From: Zoroaster sp. YZ-2022
Taxonomy: Eukaryota; Echinodermata; Asteroidea; Forcipulatida; Zoroasteridae
NCBI GenBank assembly: GCA_029582265.1
Contig: CM055823.1
Location: 3,906,001-3,970,000, forward strand
DNA: 64,000 nt
Direction: 5' to 3'
Shown here: positions 1 to 10,961 of the stretch, in pieces
Numbering within the stretch: position 1 is the stretch's first letter
How the letters are laid out: every line of letters begins with the position of its first letter
Position numbers and translations under genes: made by a program
The notes under the pieces: generated by a model
What the model saw: the letters and a program-made list of their open reading frames with translations, nothing else
Databases searched by the model: none
Told to the model about the DNA's origin: nothing

Positions 1-161
1 ATAGAAAATTATTTTTCTAAACCTGTCGCCAGAGGGCCCTGTGACAGGTGATGACATCATCAGTCTTATTTTTTTTAAAGGTCACATGTGAATAGTAATT
101 TCATCCACTGAAAGCATGTTCAAATACCATAATGGCCCCTACAAAAGTGCTTCAGAATATT

Positions 162-558
162 GAAGAAGAAGAAGAAGAAGAAGAAGAAGAAGAAGAAGAA
201 GAAGAAGAAGAAGAAGAAGAAGAAGAAGAAGAAGAAGAAGAAGAAGAAGAAGAAGAAGAAGAAGAAGAAGAAGAAGAAGAAGAAGAAGAAGAAGAAGAAG
301 AAGAAGAAGAAGAAGAAGAAGAAGAAGAAGAAGAAGAAGAAGAAGAAGAAGAAGAAGAAGAAGAAGAAGAAGAAGAAGAAGAAGAAGAAGAAGAAGAAGA
401 AGAAGAAGAAGAAGAAGAAGAAGAAGAAGAAGAAGAAGAAGAAGAAGAAGAAGAAGAAGAAGAAGAAGAAGAAGAAGAAGAAGAAGAAGAAGAAGAAGAA
501 GAAGAAGAAGAAGAAGAAGAAGAAGAAGAAGAAGAAGAAGAAGAAGAAGAAGAAGAAG

Positions 559-588
<30 letters not shown>
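162..588. repeat. Pure (GAA)n microsatellite
   Basis: Uninterrupted GAA triplets for 427 bp, about 142 units, with no visible substitutions. The long Glu, Lys, Ser or Phe open frames across it are artefacts of the triplet period. Such purine-pyrimidine tracts can form triplex DNA, and their length is often uncertain in assemblies. Confidence 0.98.
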
Positions 589-589
<1 letters not shown>

Positions 590-840
590 GTTTGCGCTTT
601 TGCACGAACACCTAATACTTAGTATAAATTGGTGGTTTTGGTCAAGGTAGTACATACATGTATCACCAGCACCTCCGACTCGAGCATAACATTATAAAAA
701 CATTATTAAAACAAATATTTTTTAATAAATAAATAAATAAAAAATATAAATAAATTACCAAACACAAAACAAAAAACAGATACATGTACAAAATTGCTGC
801 CACCCAGAAATCAAACCATTAAAAAAATAATTAAAATAAA

Positions 841-1215
841 ACAAAGTGCTAGTTGACACAAGAAACTATTACAATGTATCTTATCAAGAAACTATTATCT
901 TATTATTATTTTGGGACCGTCTGATATTACCGCACATTCCCCGATCGCAGATATTGTGGGCATGGAAATATTGTATTAATTATATAGCTTTTGTCGAAAT
1001 TGTTGTTCCTACCGCTAATCAGATTGTATACAAAATAATAATTGAATATGTGGAACGTATAAAAAAAGGCAAAGGGCACAAAGGCACTGTTTTACTAAGC
1101 TTTAATTTATGTAATTTTTTGGCAATGGGGAGAATATTTCTAAAAGAAAATATGTTCAGAAAACCGAACCGAAGAGCTTCTCAACCATTAGTAATAGTAG
1201 CGAATTTGCCCGACG
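841..1215 (+). repeat. Dispersed repeat, inverted partner of 6,918-7,323
   Basis: The start (AAAGTGCTAGTTGA, then a TTATCTTATTATTATT run and TTTGGGACC) matches the reverse complement of about 7,240-7,325. The segment around 1,120-1,200 (GGGGAGAATATTTC, then GAAGAGCTTCTCA) matches the reverse complement of about 6,920-7,010. The two copies are diverged. They are either TIRs of one large element or two inverted copies of a short repeat. Confidence 0.6.
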
Positions 1216-1394
1216 TATTGTAAATCATGTTCATGACAAGCTCCTGAAATCAGCTGAGAATTCCTCCATTTGCGTGGTTTCTTGGAATAAAAAACTAATT
1301 CAATATGTAATTTAACTAATTCTTAACCCTTTGAACCCTGACCCCCCATGGCTGTGTGGCTACCCCACACTGATCCCCAGTAAACGCACGTGAT

Positions 1395-1418
1395 CAGCGG
1401 CCGGTATACCGGCCGCTG
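1395..1418. repeat. Perfect 24-bp GC-rich palindrome
   Basis: A perfect inverted repeat with no spacer, centred on GGTATACC and flanked by CAGCGGCC and GGCCGCTG. A related half-site with GGCCGG and CCGGCCGCT follows at 1,442-1,460. GC content is far above the surrounding DNA. Confidence 0.8.
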
Positions 1419-2367
1419 GGGTTTTGGGACTTCTCGCACGTGGCCGGAAAACCGGCCGCTCGTATTCATAAAAAACATCAATTTTCTGGCCGACCACCTT
1501 TGATCTCCTCCATTGACTCAGTACACAAAGGTGTGTGTTTATTTACAACTTTTTTCCAAAACCCAACTCCCATAATTCATTGCGTGCAGAATTCCGATAA
1601 GGCTTACTATGCCAACATCAATTTTTGATGACCACAATTCTGTGCGTCTCAAAAAAACAGCGCTCAAGACGTCCATGTGTATGATCACGCATTTTACAAG
1701 AGAATCCTTCACTGAAACAAACTGAAACACCAAACTTCTAATTTCATTTACCTTAGGTGCATCATTTAGGGTAAATTGAGGATACATGTACATGTATGTC
1801 TGTTTAGATACATGCAGTAAACTATTATTATGGATGTCACTCATGAACTTACAATTTCGGGAAAATTGCCCAGTGAAGGCTAACTTCACGCTATGTGTTT
1901 GAGGTGTATAACATTAATAACTAGGGATGAAAAAATATGGAATGAAAGTCTTCTTTAATATTATGATGTTTTTATCTTTTTATAATTCCATTCCGTTACT
2001 GAAATATTAATTTTTACATATTTTTGCTTTAGCACAGTGGAGCGGATGCAGTGGATCGTACACCTCCCAGCGCTTAATTGGGATGAAAGATTGCACCATT
2101 TTTTTTCTTTTTATCGGCACGATTTGATTGCGTCGTTCAATTGCTGACATCAACCCCTTATTTTAAAGAAGACAATTCCAGCTATCAGTCAGGTCCAGAC
2201 AATTCCGGATCAAAACAAATATTTTGAAGTTACCACGTGCCGAAGCCGGAAAATTTAGAGAACCCTGATTCTCGCCAAATTTGTGAATATCAGGGACAAA
2301 TTTTGTGAAAGTGCCTTATATTTTTTAAAAGAAGAGAAAATTTCCTTCAACAAACCTTTAGGAACTT

Positions 2368-3240
2368 AAGCCCTTTTCACACTACAGAGCCAATTCCTGG
2401 GAAAAAAATTCCCGGAAAATTCTCGGGAGTTTTTAACCCAACCAACGACAGTTCACACTGTACCTATTTAGTCACTCCCGGGAATATGCACAGTCATTTC
2501 ACACTCGCAATCAAATCCCGGGAAATGCACTAAACTGAATCGGCCCATGCGGAAGTTGAAAATGTTGTGGGCAGAAGTCCAATCCCAGAATGCCATGCGC
2601 TCAAGCACCCACCATGGCCGGGTTGTTGTGACTGTTTCCATGCAACGCGTCACAACCAAAATGGCTCCTGCAAACGTGTCATCACATCATTTTCGCATGC
2701 TATTATTATACCAATACACTGTTACAAATTATAATGGTGAGTTAACGGAATGCTAGCGAAGACACGTGATGCCACCACACACACGCCTTTTGGCATGCAG
2801 GTACGTTTGAGAAAAAGGGAGACTGGTACCCAACCATGCGGACATTATAAATACACATGAACGAGACGGCTGATTAACATAGCCTTGTCCGCGACAATTC
2901 TTTTATTCAATTCTAAAACATATTTGGTCACATTCTATAAAACTACAATGTAAATATATCACGTTATTATAGATATTTATAGTTTAAGAAGGAAAGTTTC
3001 AAAGTACTGAAACACAACACTACATGTAGATATTACCGCGCGAATTATTTGGCGTGTTATTTGTGACCTCGCTGACCTTTCAAGACATGTTGACGTCCCA
3101 ACATGTAGTTGCTATTTCCATGAAAAAACACTATTCCTGGGAAAAACTTGCTAAACCCTACTCCCAAGCAGGGTAATTATTTCCCGGGAATAAGCTACTT
3201 CCCGGGAATTTCCTGTGAGTAGCTTTTGAAGTGTGAACAG
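2368..3240. mobile_element. Candidate decayed TIR DNA transposon
   Basis: The left edge (TTTTCACACT, then CCTGGGAA and CCCGG motifs) is mirrored at the right edge (TTCCCGGGAA repeated, then GAAGTGTGAACAG), giving imperfect terminal inverted repeats. No transposase frame is visible inside. The exact ends and target duplication are unclear. Confidence 0.4.
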
Positions 3241-3262
3241 ATATATGTTATTTGTTCTATGG

Positions 3263-3381
3263 ATATCAATATAAAATGAAAATCTTAATTTTCTTCTTTC
3301 AGATAATCATATTAAAAAAATCAATATCAATATAAAATGAAAATCTTAATTTTCTTCTTTCAGATAATCATATAAAAAAAA
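3263..3381. repeat. Two-copy tandem duplication, 61-bp period
   Basis: A block beginning TATCAATATAAAATGAAAATC and ending in a run of A is repeated immediately with a 61-bp offset. The copies are almost identical, so the duplication looks recent. Confidence 0.85.
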
Positions 3382-3865
3382 TTATGCAAAGTTGGTAATT
3401 TGTCACTTTTTACCAAAATACCCTTATTTTGGCAGTTTTTTGCGAAGATTCTGAATCTTAAAATTGGTATAACTTGAGAACGCTTTGACCGATTTTCAAA
3501 ATTTTGGTGTCATTTTGTTTCAATTTAGCAGTGGGGTCTAGATATACAGAAAAATAACCCGCTAGAAACACTTTGAAAACCCCATTGACATCCCTACATG
3601 TACTATTATTATTAGTAACAGTATTAGTATTAAGTATTTAGTATACATATTTATCCTCAATTTCCCCTTTAAAGGTTATATCATCAACTGGACATAAATT
3701 ACAAATGAAGTTAGCAGTTTGGTGTTTCAGTTTTTTCAGTGAAGGATTCTCTTGTAAAATATTAGGTCATGTACATCCCTTAATTAACCCTCCTATGCCC
3801 AGGCTGAAATTTGGCCCAGTCAGCACGGCACTCACAGACAGTCACTTGAGTATTTTTGGGTGCAT

Positions 3866-4207
3866 AATAATAATAATAATGTGTGGATTTATATAGCGCA
3901 CGTATCCACCAACTAAGTGGTGCTCAAGGCGCATTATATTATTATCCCTGCTCATAAGGCTCATAAATCATTCCTGAAACCATCTCAGCTCCCTGGGGAG
4001 TATACAGCTCAATTGCTGCCATTTCTAGCGCATATAGAGCAAACCAACTCTGCCTTCACAGGTACCCATTTAACCCCTGGGTGGAGAGAAGCAATTATGA
4101 TTAAGTGTCTTGCTCAAGGACACAAGTGTCACGGCCATGATTCGAACCCACATTCTGTTGCTAACACCAGAACTTGAATCCGGTAAGCTAGACCGCTCGG
4201 CCACGAC
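3866..4207 (-). mobile_element. tRNA-Leu-type SINE, copy 1
   Basis: Read on the minus strand it begins GTCGTGGCCGAGCGGTCTAG, resembling a class-II tRNA head with an A box (TGGCCGAGCGG). A B box (GGTTCGAATC) follows. A long body leads to a tail GCGCTATATAAATC and an ATT-type microsatellite at 3,866-3,880. A close copy lies at 62,632-62,987. It is a retroposed SINE, not a functional tRNA. Confidence 0.8.
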
Positions 4208-4875
4208 ATTTCCAATTGGTAGGTCAAACCACAGAGTCACACACAGCTGTGTATGAGGGCACTGCACAAAGTCAATGGGTTAAGAGAGATGTATACAAAT
4301 TTTGAGTGTCTTTGAGTGTTAAACCTATAGGAGGGTTAATATTTGTATCTAACGTTAGTACATGTAAGTAGTAAAATCAGTGGTTAAACAACTTTTTCCA
4401 CTTTCACAATCACAAACTTTCCAGTAAACCATACAATTTCACTATGATTTTATTTTTTTTAACAAGCATGACTTAGATAAGTTTATGCAACCAGTAATAT
4501 GCCACAGTTGTGTAAGTTTTCCAAGAAATGCTAAGCCAAAGCTAAGTGCGTCTTTTCACGAGTGCGGCAAATAAGCCTTATCGGAATTGAATTACGGGAG
4601 TCGAGTTTTGGAAAAAAGTTGTAAACAAACGCACATGTTTGTGCACTAAGTCAATGGAGGAGAAAGGTGGTCGATCAGAAAATTGATGTTTTTACATATT
4701 ATAGCAAAATTACGGAAAATTATTATTATTATTATTATTATTAAGAATTAGTTAAATTACATACAGAACATTTGTATACTTAAGAAAAGAATAATTTTGT
4801 ATTCCTCGAAACCACGCAATTGGAGGATTTTTCAGCTGATTTCTGGAGTGACAGTTATACATGTATATTCGGAAA
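4208..4875. other. Gene-free stretch with dispersed repeat pieces
   Basis: No gene is seen. The segment 4,545-4,700 is the inverted form of sequence at 1,500-1,615 and 10,970-11,060 (shared words TGTGCACAAA, GTTTACAA and ATAAGGCTTAT). A short ATT microsatellite lies at 4,721-4,742. Confidence 0.6.
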
Positions 4876-6874
4876 GAATGTCGTATACGGCCGCCACTTT
4901 TTAAGATTTTTGGGGAATTTTTTTTGCAACCACTAACAAGTTCAAAAATTATTCCATCGATTTTTGGGGGTACAGAAAGCAAAAACTATCTTTAAAATCC
5001 ACTTTTATGATGGTTTTCGGACTTGATTTCCCTTCTAAAAAATCCTCCTCTTCAGAAAATAGAAGGATCCTATTATATTTGCCACTGCGCATGTACAATG
5101 ACCGTGTTGGTCACTTATGGGGGAGTTGACAAGATCAGACTGACATGACTGAGGAAGTCAGCGTATACCAAAAATGCCTGATTTTTCATGAAATAAATAT
5201 CCTGGAATAATTTGAAGTCCATCATCATCTATGGGCAGGTCCAAGATAAGGTCCCCTCAGTTGTTAAAATTTCATCTACATTTATACATGAAAACTTTTG
5301 TGTCATTGTAAAGCTAACATATCAAAGTTATTTTTTCTCCAAAAAAATATGAATATTTTGCGCATATTAATTAGGTTCTGCAGCGCCTAATATGCATAAT
5401 GTAGAATTAGGTGTTACGTATGGGACATTTTATAATTACAATAAGAAAATAAAGAAATACATAAATGCTATTTTTGTTGGTGGGATATGTACAGCTTATC
5501 AATCAGTTTCTATTGACATAGAAAAAATTAATTAAAATTATTTTAATTATGCAAATTAGGCAGTGGCAAACTTGAAATGTCCCATACGTAACAATTTGAC
5601 ATACATTTTTTCTCCGTTTTTCAAAAGTTGTGAATATTATCCAATCTTGATTTCAAAAGTTCTAATTTAGGTACTAGCCATCCTAAAAATAACCAATAAG
5701 TTTTTTAAAAATTGTTCTAATTAGCAGTATAATTAATTAAACACATGTTACGTATGGGACAATTGTGTTACGTATGGGACAATAATAGGGAGAGATTTCA
5801 GAAACCATACTGTTTCATCCCTGGTCAATTCTTTTTAACAGATTGTTTATTCAGGCAATTTCTGTCAACTTCCATGGTTTATCTGATTGTTTATCTATGA
5901 CCTTGCTTGGCCAAACCTCATTGTAATAAGTGCTAATTTTTGCTGAAAAACCAACATTTATTCTCTAGTTCAAAATATAACATCTCACATAAGTGTGAAA
6001 TGAATGTAGTATTTATAAACTTTTCCTAAATGTTAGTCTGGTTCCCAGATCCTATGTTTATTGCACACATTGTATACTGAGCAATTGGTATTTTAAAATA
6101 ATTGGAACTTTGCAAATTGAAGTCAGTCTAATATTTAAATTTGGAACTATGTTACTGTGGCATGGATTGCAGATACTGTAGGATGCGTGGATCTTTTTGC
6201 TGTGGTCATCACATGCATGCACACTCATCACAGATTTGCTCCTCGATATGTCCAGTGCTTGATATTCAACTTTAATAGAAAGGACTTTGTAAGCCCATTC
6301 ATTGATTTTTATGCAAAAATTAAAAATGTTGTGTTAAATTTCACATTTTAACATTGCAGGCAATGGGTGGAAATTTGTCCCATACGTAACATGTCCCATA
6401 CGTAACGCTACCCTTCGTTGGACATTTTAATGCCACCCCCAGATGCTAATGTTTTATTTCCAAATATTTTATACACTTAAACTCAAGTAATGTACCTATC
6501 ATGCAGACCCAAAATGAACATTGTGAATAAAGAACTTTCAGAGAAATATAAGTTCAAACTTTTTGTTGTAAAATTTGTAATTCTTCTGGTCCCATACGTA
6601 ACGCACTACATTAATTAGCGCCAACTCGTTAAAAAAAGTGCAATGAAGTTGATTTTAACACACATTGTTCCTCTTCCAAATACTCAACATTAAGTTAAAC
6701 TTTGAAAATATGTGGTTTAATACTAGAGTTACATGGTTTCAAAGTTCTGATTTGTCCCATACGTAACGCACGCGTTATCTTGGACCGGTATTATGTTCTC
6801 CACCTTACTAGGTAGGTAAGATTACATTATTGGTTATATTTAATGAGAAAAAGTGGCGGTCGGATACAACATTC
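4876..6874 (+). mobile_element. Repeat X copy A, split by a second element
   Basis: The left terminus GAATGTCGTATACGGCCGCC has its inverted counterpart at 6,850-6,874 (AGTGGCGGTCGGATACAACATTC). The left arm 4,876-5,233 matches 8,744-9,110 and the reverse complement of 13,140-13,496. The right arm 6,792-6,874 matches 10,878-10,961. Between the arms lies the insertion at 5,234-6,791. It is a non-autonomous TIR element with no coding sequence. Confidence 0.65.
5234..6791. mobile_element. TIR element with eight GTTACGTATGGGACA motifs, inserted in repeat X
   Basis: The left end GGCAGGTCCAAGATAAGG is mirrored at the right end by TTATCTTGGACC. TATG flanks both sides (5,230-5,233 and 6,792-6,795) and may be the target duplication. 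Inside, GTTACGTATGGGACA occurs forward at 5,413, 5,747 and 5,767, and inverted at 5,578, 6,376, 6,392, 6,589 (14 of 15 bases) and 6,753. No transposase is encoded. I infer a non-autonomous DNA transposon with repeated transposase-binding sites. Confidence 0.6.
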
Positions 6875-6917
6875 TACCCATATATTCTAATTTGTTTTGT
6901 CACACTGTACTTTTTAG

Positions 6918-7323
6918 GCAAACTCGATCACTACTAATGGCTGAGAAGCTCTTCATCAGTTCGGTTTTCGGAACATAATTTTTTTTTTGAAATATTCTCC
7001 CCATCGACAAAAAATATATTATTTCATATAAATTAAAGGATTGTAAAAAGGAGAAAACAGTTCCTTGTGCCACTTGCCTTTTTTTATAATGCTGATATCC
7101 AATTGTTATTTTTTGTACAATCTAATTAGCGGTAGGAACAACAATTTATTGGCGGGGGATTAAAATAGGCAAGTCTCATTTCAGATCTGATGGGTGGCGA
7201 TCCGTGACCCCAATCTACAATCAGGAAACGCGATGCAGTAATCAGATGGTCCCAAAATAATATAATAATAAGATAACAGTTTCTTGATAAGATAATAGTT
7301 CTTGTCTCAACTAGCACTTTGTT
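6918..7323 (-). repeat. Dispersed repeat, inverted partner of 841-1,215
   Basis: Reverse-complement similarity to 841-1,215 at both ends (see that entry). The open frames here are short and share nothing with known proteins. Confidence 0.6.
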
Positions 7324-8743
7324 TGATTTTAATTATTTTTTGAGTGGTTTGTTTTTGGGTGGCAGCAATTTTGTATTTATTTATTTATTTGTTTATTTGC
7401 TTTTTTTATATTTTTTTTATTTAGGGTTTTCAGTTCGTACGTGCTTGACCGAAGCCCTCCACACGCACAGTGCATTGCCTGCAACAAAAACATCAAAATT
7501 TTAAATAAAAAAATTCTATTACATGTACATGTACTTTTACCTGTCGAAATCTTACATGTATTGTAATAGCTCATTGGAAAGCTTATACAGTAGTTTCAGC
7601 TATCCAACAATGTACATACATGTAAAATAGCAATCGGAAGTACGATCGGAAGTACGTGCGAAAGCCTAGGATTTTATGAATGAACCACTCTCGTCCCGCC
7701 CAGCCTTTCGCGAAGTGTTCCGAGATCGGGCGCATTCAGCCCGTAAAATTTGCCGCGCTCTGCTGAGGGCATCACTTCGGAGCTGTCTCCGTGCCCGAGT
7801 ACATTGTGATTGACATTTAAGCCTTATCGCTAATAGCCACAAAGCATACAGGGATACAAAAAGGGGCAACTGTTTGGCGTAGCTTTTGTGACGTCAATAA
7901 TATTTTGTTTGTCCGCGCGGCACGCAGTGACGCCCACAGACATCCCACAATTCCTTGCAGCTGCTATTAGCGATAAGGCTTATGAAAACGGGTTTCCCTA
8001 TTGAGTCAAAGGCTCCTTTACATACCCATGCTTGCTCGATCTCCATAGCTACTCTACAACCGGAGTTACGAAGAGATAAAAAATTTAACACCATTTTTCA
8101 AGGTGAAATCTTCAAGTTGAAAGGTAAGAGCGATGTCTGAATGAATTTTACACCTCTTTTCTATCATATGTAAAAGTTTTGAGCCGTAATTATGTTTACT
8201 TTTGAGCGGAGACTATTTTTTACACCCTTTCAAAAGCTCTTATGAGGGAAACGAGCACGAACGCTGTGCATGTGTATCACGGTGTGTGTTGGCTGATTCA
8301 ACGGTTTTGTTGCTATTAGGGATGTACACAATGTATGGACATTCAGGCTTCATTGAATGCTGTATATCAAGACCTTTAATTTGATATAAATATTGAGCAT
8401 ATTGGTTTAGGAAAAAATTTTCACCTGAAAACCCTACTTAATTTGTTTTTTTAAATACCTACAATGTATGATGAAGTTATCTGCAATTTACCTCTTTTTT
8501 TATAAGAAAAATGTTTAAAAGACTAAAAATTAAAATATGGTCGTCGTACACAGGGATCAGAAATCAGCTGAGAATTCCTCCACTTCCGTAGTTTTCAGGG
8601 GAAAATAAATTATTTTCTTAATTATAAAAATGTTGTTTAAATATAATTGAACTGATTTCTTTAAAAACTTCTCCATAATTTTGCTATGATACGTAAAAAC
8701 CTTAAATTTTCTGACTGACCACTTTTCTCCTCCATTGGGAAAT
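7324..8743. other. Gene-free stretch
   Basis: No convincing gene. The words GCGATAAGGCTTAT / AAGCCTTATCGC occur inverted at about 7,811 and 7,970, suggesting a small palindromic element. The segment 8,561-8,740 resembles parts of 1,245-1,330 and the reverse complement of 4,737-4,850. Confidence 0.5.
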
Positions 8744-10023
8744 AATGTCATATCCGGCCGCCACTTTTTAAGGGCTTTTTTGGATTTGTTTTGCAACCAC
8801 TAACCAGTTAAAAAATCATTCTATCGATTTTGGGTGGTACAGAAAGCGAAAAATATCTTTAAAATCCACTTTTATGATGGTTTTCGGACTTGATTTCCCT
8901 TCTAAAAAAATCCTCCCCTTCAGAAAATAGAAGGATCCTATTAATGTACAATGACTGTGTTGGTCACTAATTGTGGAGTTTACAAGATCAGACTGACATG
9001 ACTGAGGAAGTCATTGTAATCGTATACCAAAAATGCCTCATTTTTCATGAAATAAATATCCTGGAATGATTTGAAGTATACATGCATGACATGTATGTCC
9101 ATCATCATCCTAGCCCCATAAATGTGGCACGGACACGCCCCCTTGGCCTATCCTTAGCCACAGGTTGGTATCCTTTCCGCTAACGGCGGTATTTCCTTAA
9201 ATTCCAGGCGCTGGAATTGACGATATTTACAACCATTTTGATAGACTAGATCTATACGTTCCTTACATGTTTAACTCTCTAGGCGCCCCCCAAAAAATGG
9301 TGATTTCACTTACATTAAAATTTTGTGACATATAGGCCCGAAAAATTACAAGACGATCGTCATTGTGCAAGTTTCAACGAGGACGGCCATCTTGAATGTA
9401 TGAAGAGTGTTGAACGGGAAAACAACTTGTGCGCGCAACAATTTCTGACGGCTGTTTTATGTGTGCACATACTTGCTGTATTTTAGCGCGCAGAGATATG
9501 ACCACGTGATGTCGCCGATATAAACTTTCAAGAAACTAACATTGAGCAGTTTCATCAAATTAACCGTACTGCATGGTAAGTTCATCCCCTTTTAACTATA
9601 ATATACATGTACATGTACCAGGTTCTTTAACTGTACTTACATTGTACATAAAACAAGAGAGAATGTTCATTAAAATAAAATGATAATGTAATAAATAGTC
9701 TATTATTAATTACAATAGTTTAATACTAATTTTAAATAGTAATTTTAAACATACAAATTTCACTAATAATTTTAATATATGAAGTATTAGTGTTACGTTA
9801 CTATTACTATTAATAATAACAATATTATATGGTTCCACCATTTTTGTAAATCTATAAAAAAAAAAATTAAAAAAATTTGAAAAAACCAGAATGATTGTTT
9901 TATCTGACAAAATATCTGTGAATATAGTCTGAATTATATTGTGGATTTTTGTTACTTTGTTTCTTTTCACCATTAACAAAGAACCCCCCCACACACACAC
10001 ACAAACAAAATAAAATTAATAAG

Positions 10024-10029
<6 letters not shown>

Positions 10030-10062
<33 letters not shown>
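10030..10062. repeat. (TA)n microsatellite
   Basis: Alternating TA, directly left of the nested MITE at 10,081. A similar tract lies at 10,339-10,362, just to its right. Confidence 0.95.
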
Positions 10063-10066
<4 letters not shown>

Positions 10067-10080
10067 TACTTGTTCGGACA

Positions 10081-10324
10081 TAGGGCGACCGACTTCTATA
10101 GAAATTGCTATTTCTCTGCGTTAAGGCGACCGTTGCCGGTCGCCTTAACGCTCAGCTACCCTTTAAAGTCATAATTTTGTCATAAAGTCTAAAAATCATC
10201 GCTTCCTTAGCCTCTAATTAGTGTAAACATTTTTTTTCCAGAGTTTTGGACGGTTGGAGGATATATAAAAAAAGGGAAAGGTAAGAGGGAATTTTGTGCA
10301 CGTTTCTATGGAGCGGTCGCCCTA
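10081..10324. mobile_element. Nested 244-bp MITE with central hairpin
   Basis: The termini are inverted repeats (TAGGGCGACCG and CGGTCGCCCTA). At 10,118-10,151 a perfect 15-bp stem with a TTGC loop contains the same GGCGACCG core. It lies between two (TA)n tracts inside the Mutator-like element. Confidence 0.6.
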
Positions 10325-10338
10325 TAGGTGAAAAGAGT

Positions 10339-10362
10339 TATATATATATATATATATATATA
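10339..10362. repeat. (TA)n microsatellite
   Basis: Alternating TA right of the nested MITE. With the tract at 10,030-10,062 it may represent one TA-rich target site split by the insertion. Confidence 0.9.
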
Positions 10363-10961
10363 AATTAAATCGACATGTTTTATTTATTTATTTTTATTAT
10401 ATATATTTGATTTTTAAATTAGTTATATCACATGTTTAGCACAAAAATGCTCTGACTACCGACAACACGTGCAACCCTGAAACGGAATACTGGCTAAAAT
10501 ACAGTAAGTATGTGCACATAAAACAGCCGTCAGAAATTGTTATGGCAAGTTGTTTTCCCGTTCACACTCTCATACATTCAAGATGGCCGTCCTCGTTGAA
10601 ACTTGCACAATGACGATCGTTTTGTAATTTTTCGGGCCTATATGTCACGAAATTTTAATGTAAGTGAAATCACCATTTTTTGGGGGGCGTCTAGAGAGTT
10701 AAACATGTAAGGAACATATCTAGTCTATCAAAATGGTTGCAAATATCGTCAATTCCAGCGCCTGGAATTTAAGGAAATACCGCCTTTAGCGGAAAGGATA
10801 CCAACCTGTGGCTAAGGATAGGCCAAGGGGGCGTGTCCGTGCCACATTTATGCTTATGGGGCTATCAATCATCATCCATATGTTCTCCACCTTACCAGGT
10901 AGGTAAGATTACATTATTGGTTATATTTAATGAAAAATAGTGGCGGCCAGATACGACATTC

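Larger units (their letters stand above)
589..3865. other. Gene-free, repeat-rich stretch
   Basis: No open frame here has a recognisable domain or codon bias. It is AT-rich and contains dispersed-repeat pieces: an inverted partner of 6.9-7.3 kb, a segment near 1,490-1,615 shared with 4,545-4,700 and 10,970-11,060, a palindrome at 1,395, a possible TIR element at 2,368-3,240 and a short tandem duplication at 3,263. Confidence 0.8.
9111..10867. mobile_element. Non-autonomous Mutator-like element with long TIRs
   Basis: The arms 9,111-9,492 and about 10,488-10,864 are reverse complements over roughly 380 bp, starting TAGCCCCATAAATGTGGC. The 10-bp string ATCATCATCC lies at 9,101-9,110 and again at 10,868-10,877, consistent with a 9-10 bp target duplication typical of MULEs. 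The centre is AT-rich, has two (TA)n tracts and a nested MITE, and encodes no transposase. Confidence 0.7.
8744..10961 (+). mobile_element. Repeat X copy B, split by a Mutator-like element
   Basis: The left arm 8,744-9,110 and right arm 10,868-10,961 match the arms of copies A and C, with TIR-like ends (left TGTCATATCCGGCCGCC, right GGCGGCCAGATACGACATTC). The continuity of repeat X shows that 9,111-10,867 is a later insertion. Confidence 0.65.

Noticed and set aside
120..655. Long poly-Glu, poly-Lys, poly-Ser and poly-Phe open frames
   Set aside because: They are the six-frame image of the (GAA)n tract and carry no other protein sequence.
3866..4207. Functional tRNA gene
   Set aside because: The tRNA-like head is followed by a long SINE body and ATT tail, has mismatched arms and occurs in several copies.
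7666..7869. Arg/Ser-rich minus-strand open frame
   Set aside because: Short, no domain; it lies in a GC-richer patch bordered by inverted AAGCCTTATCGC words, so probably part of a repeat.
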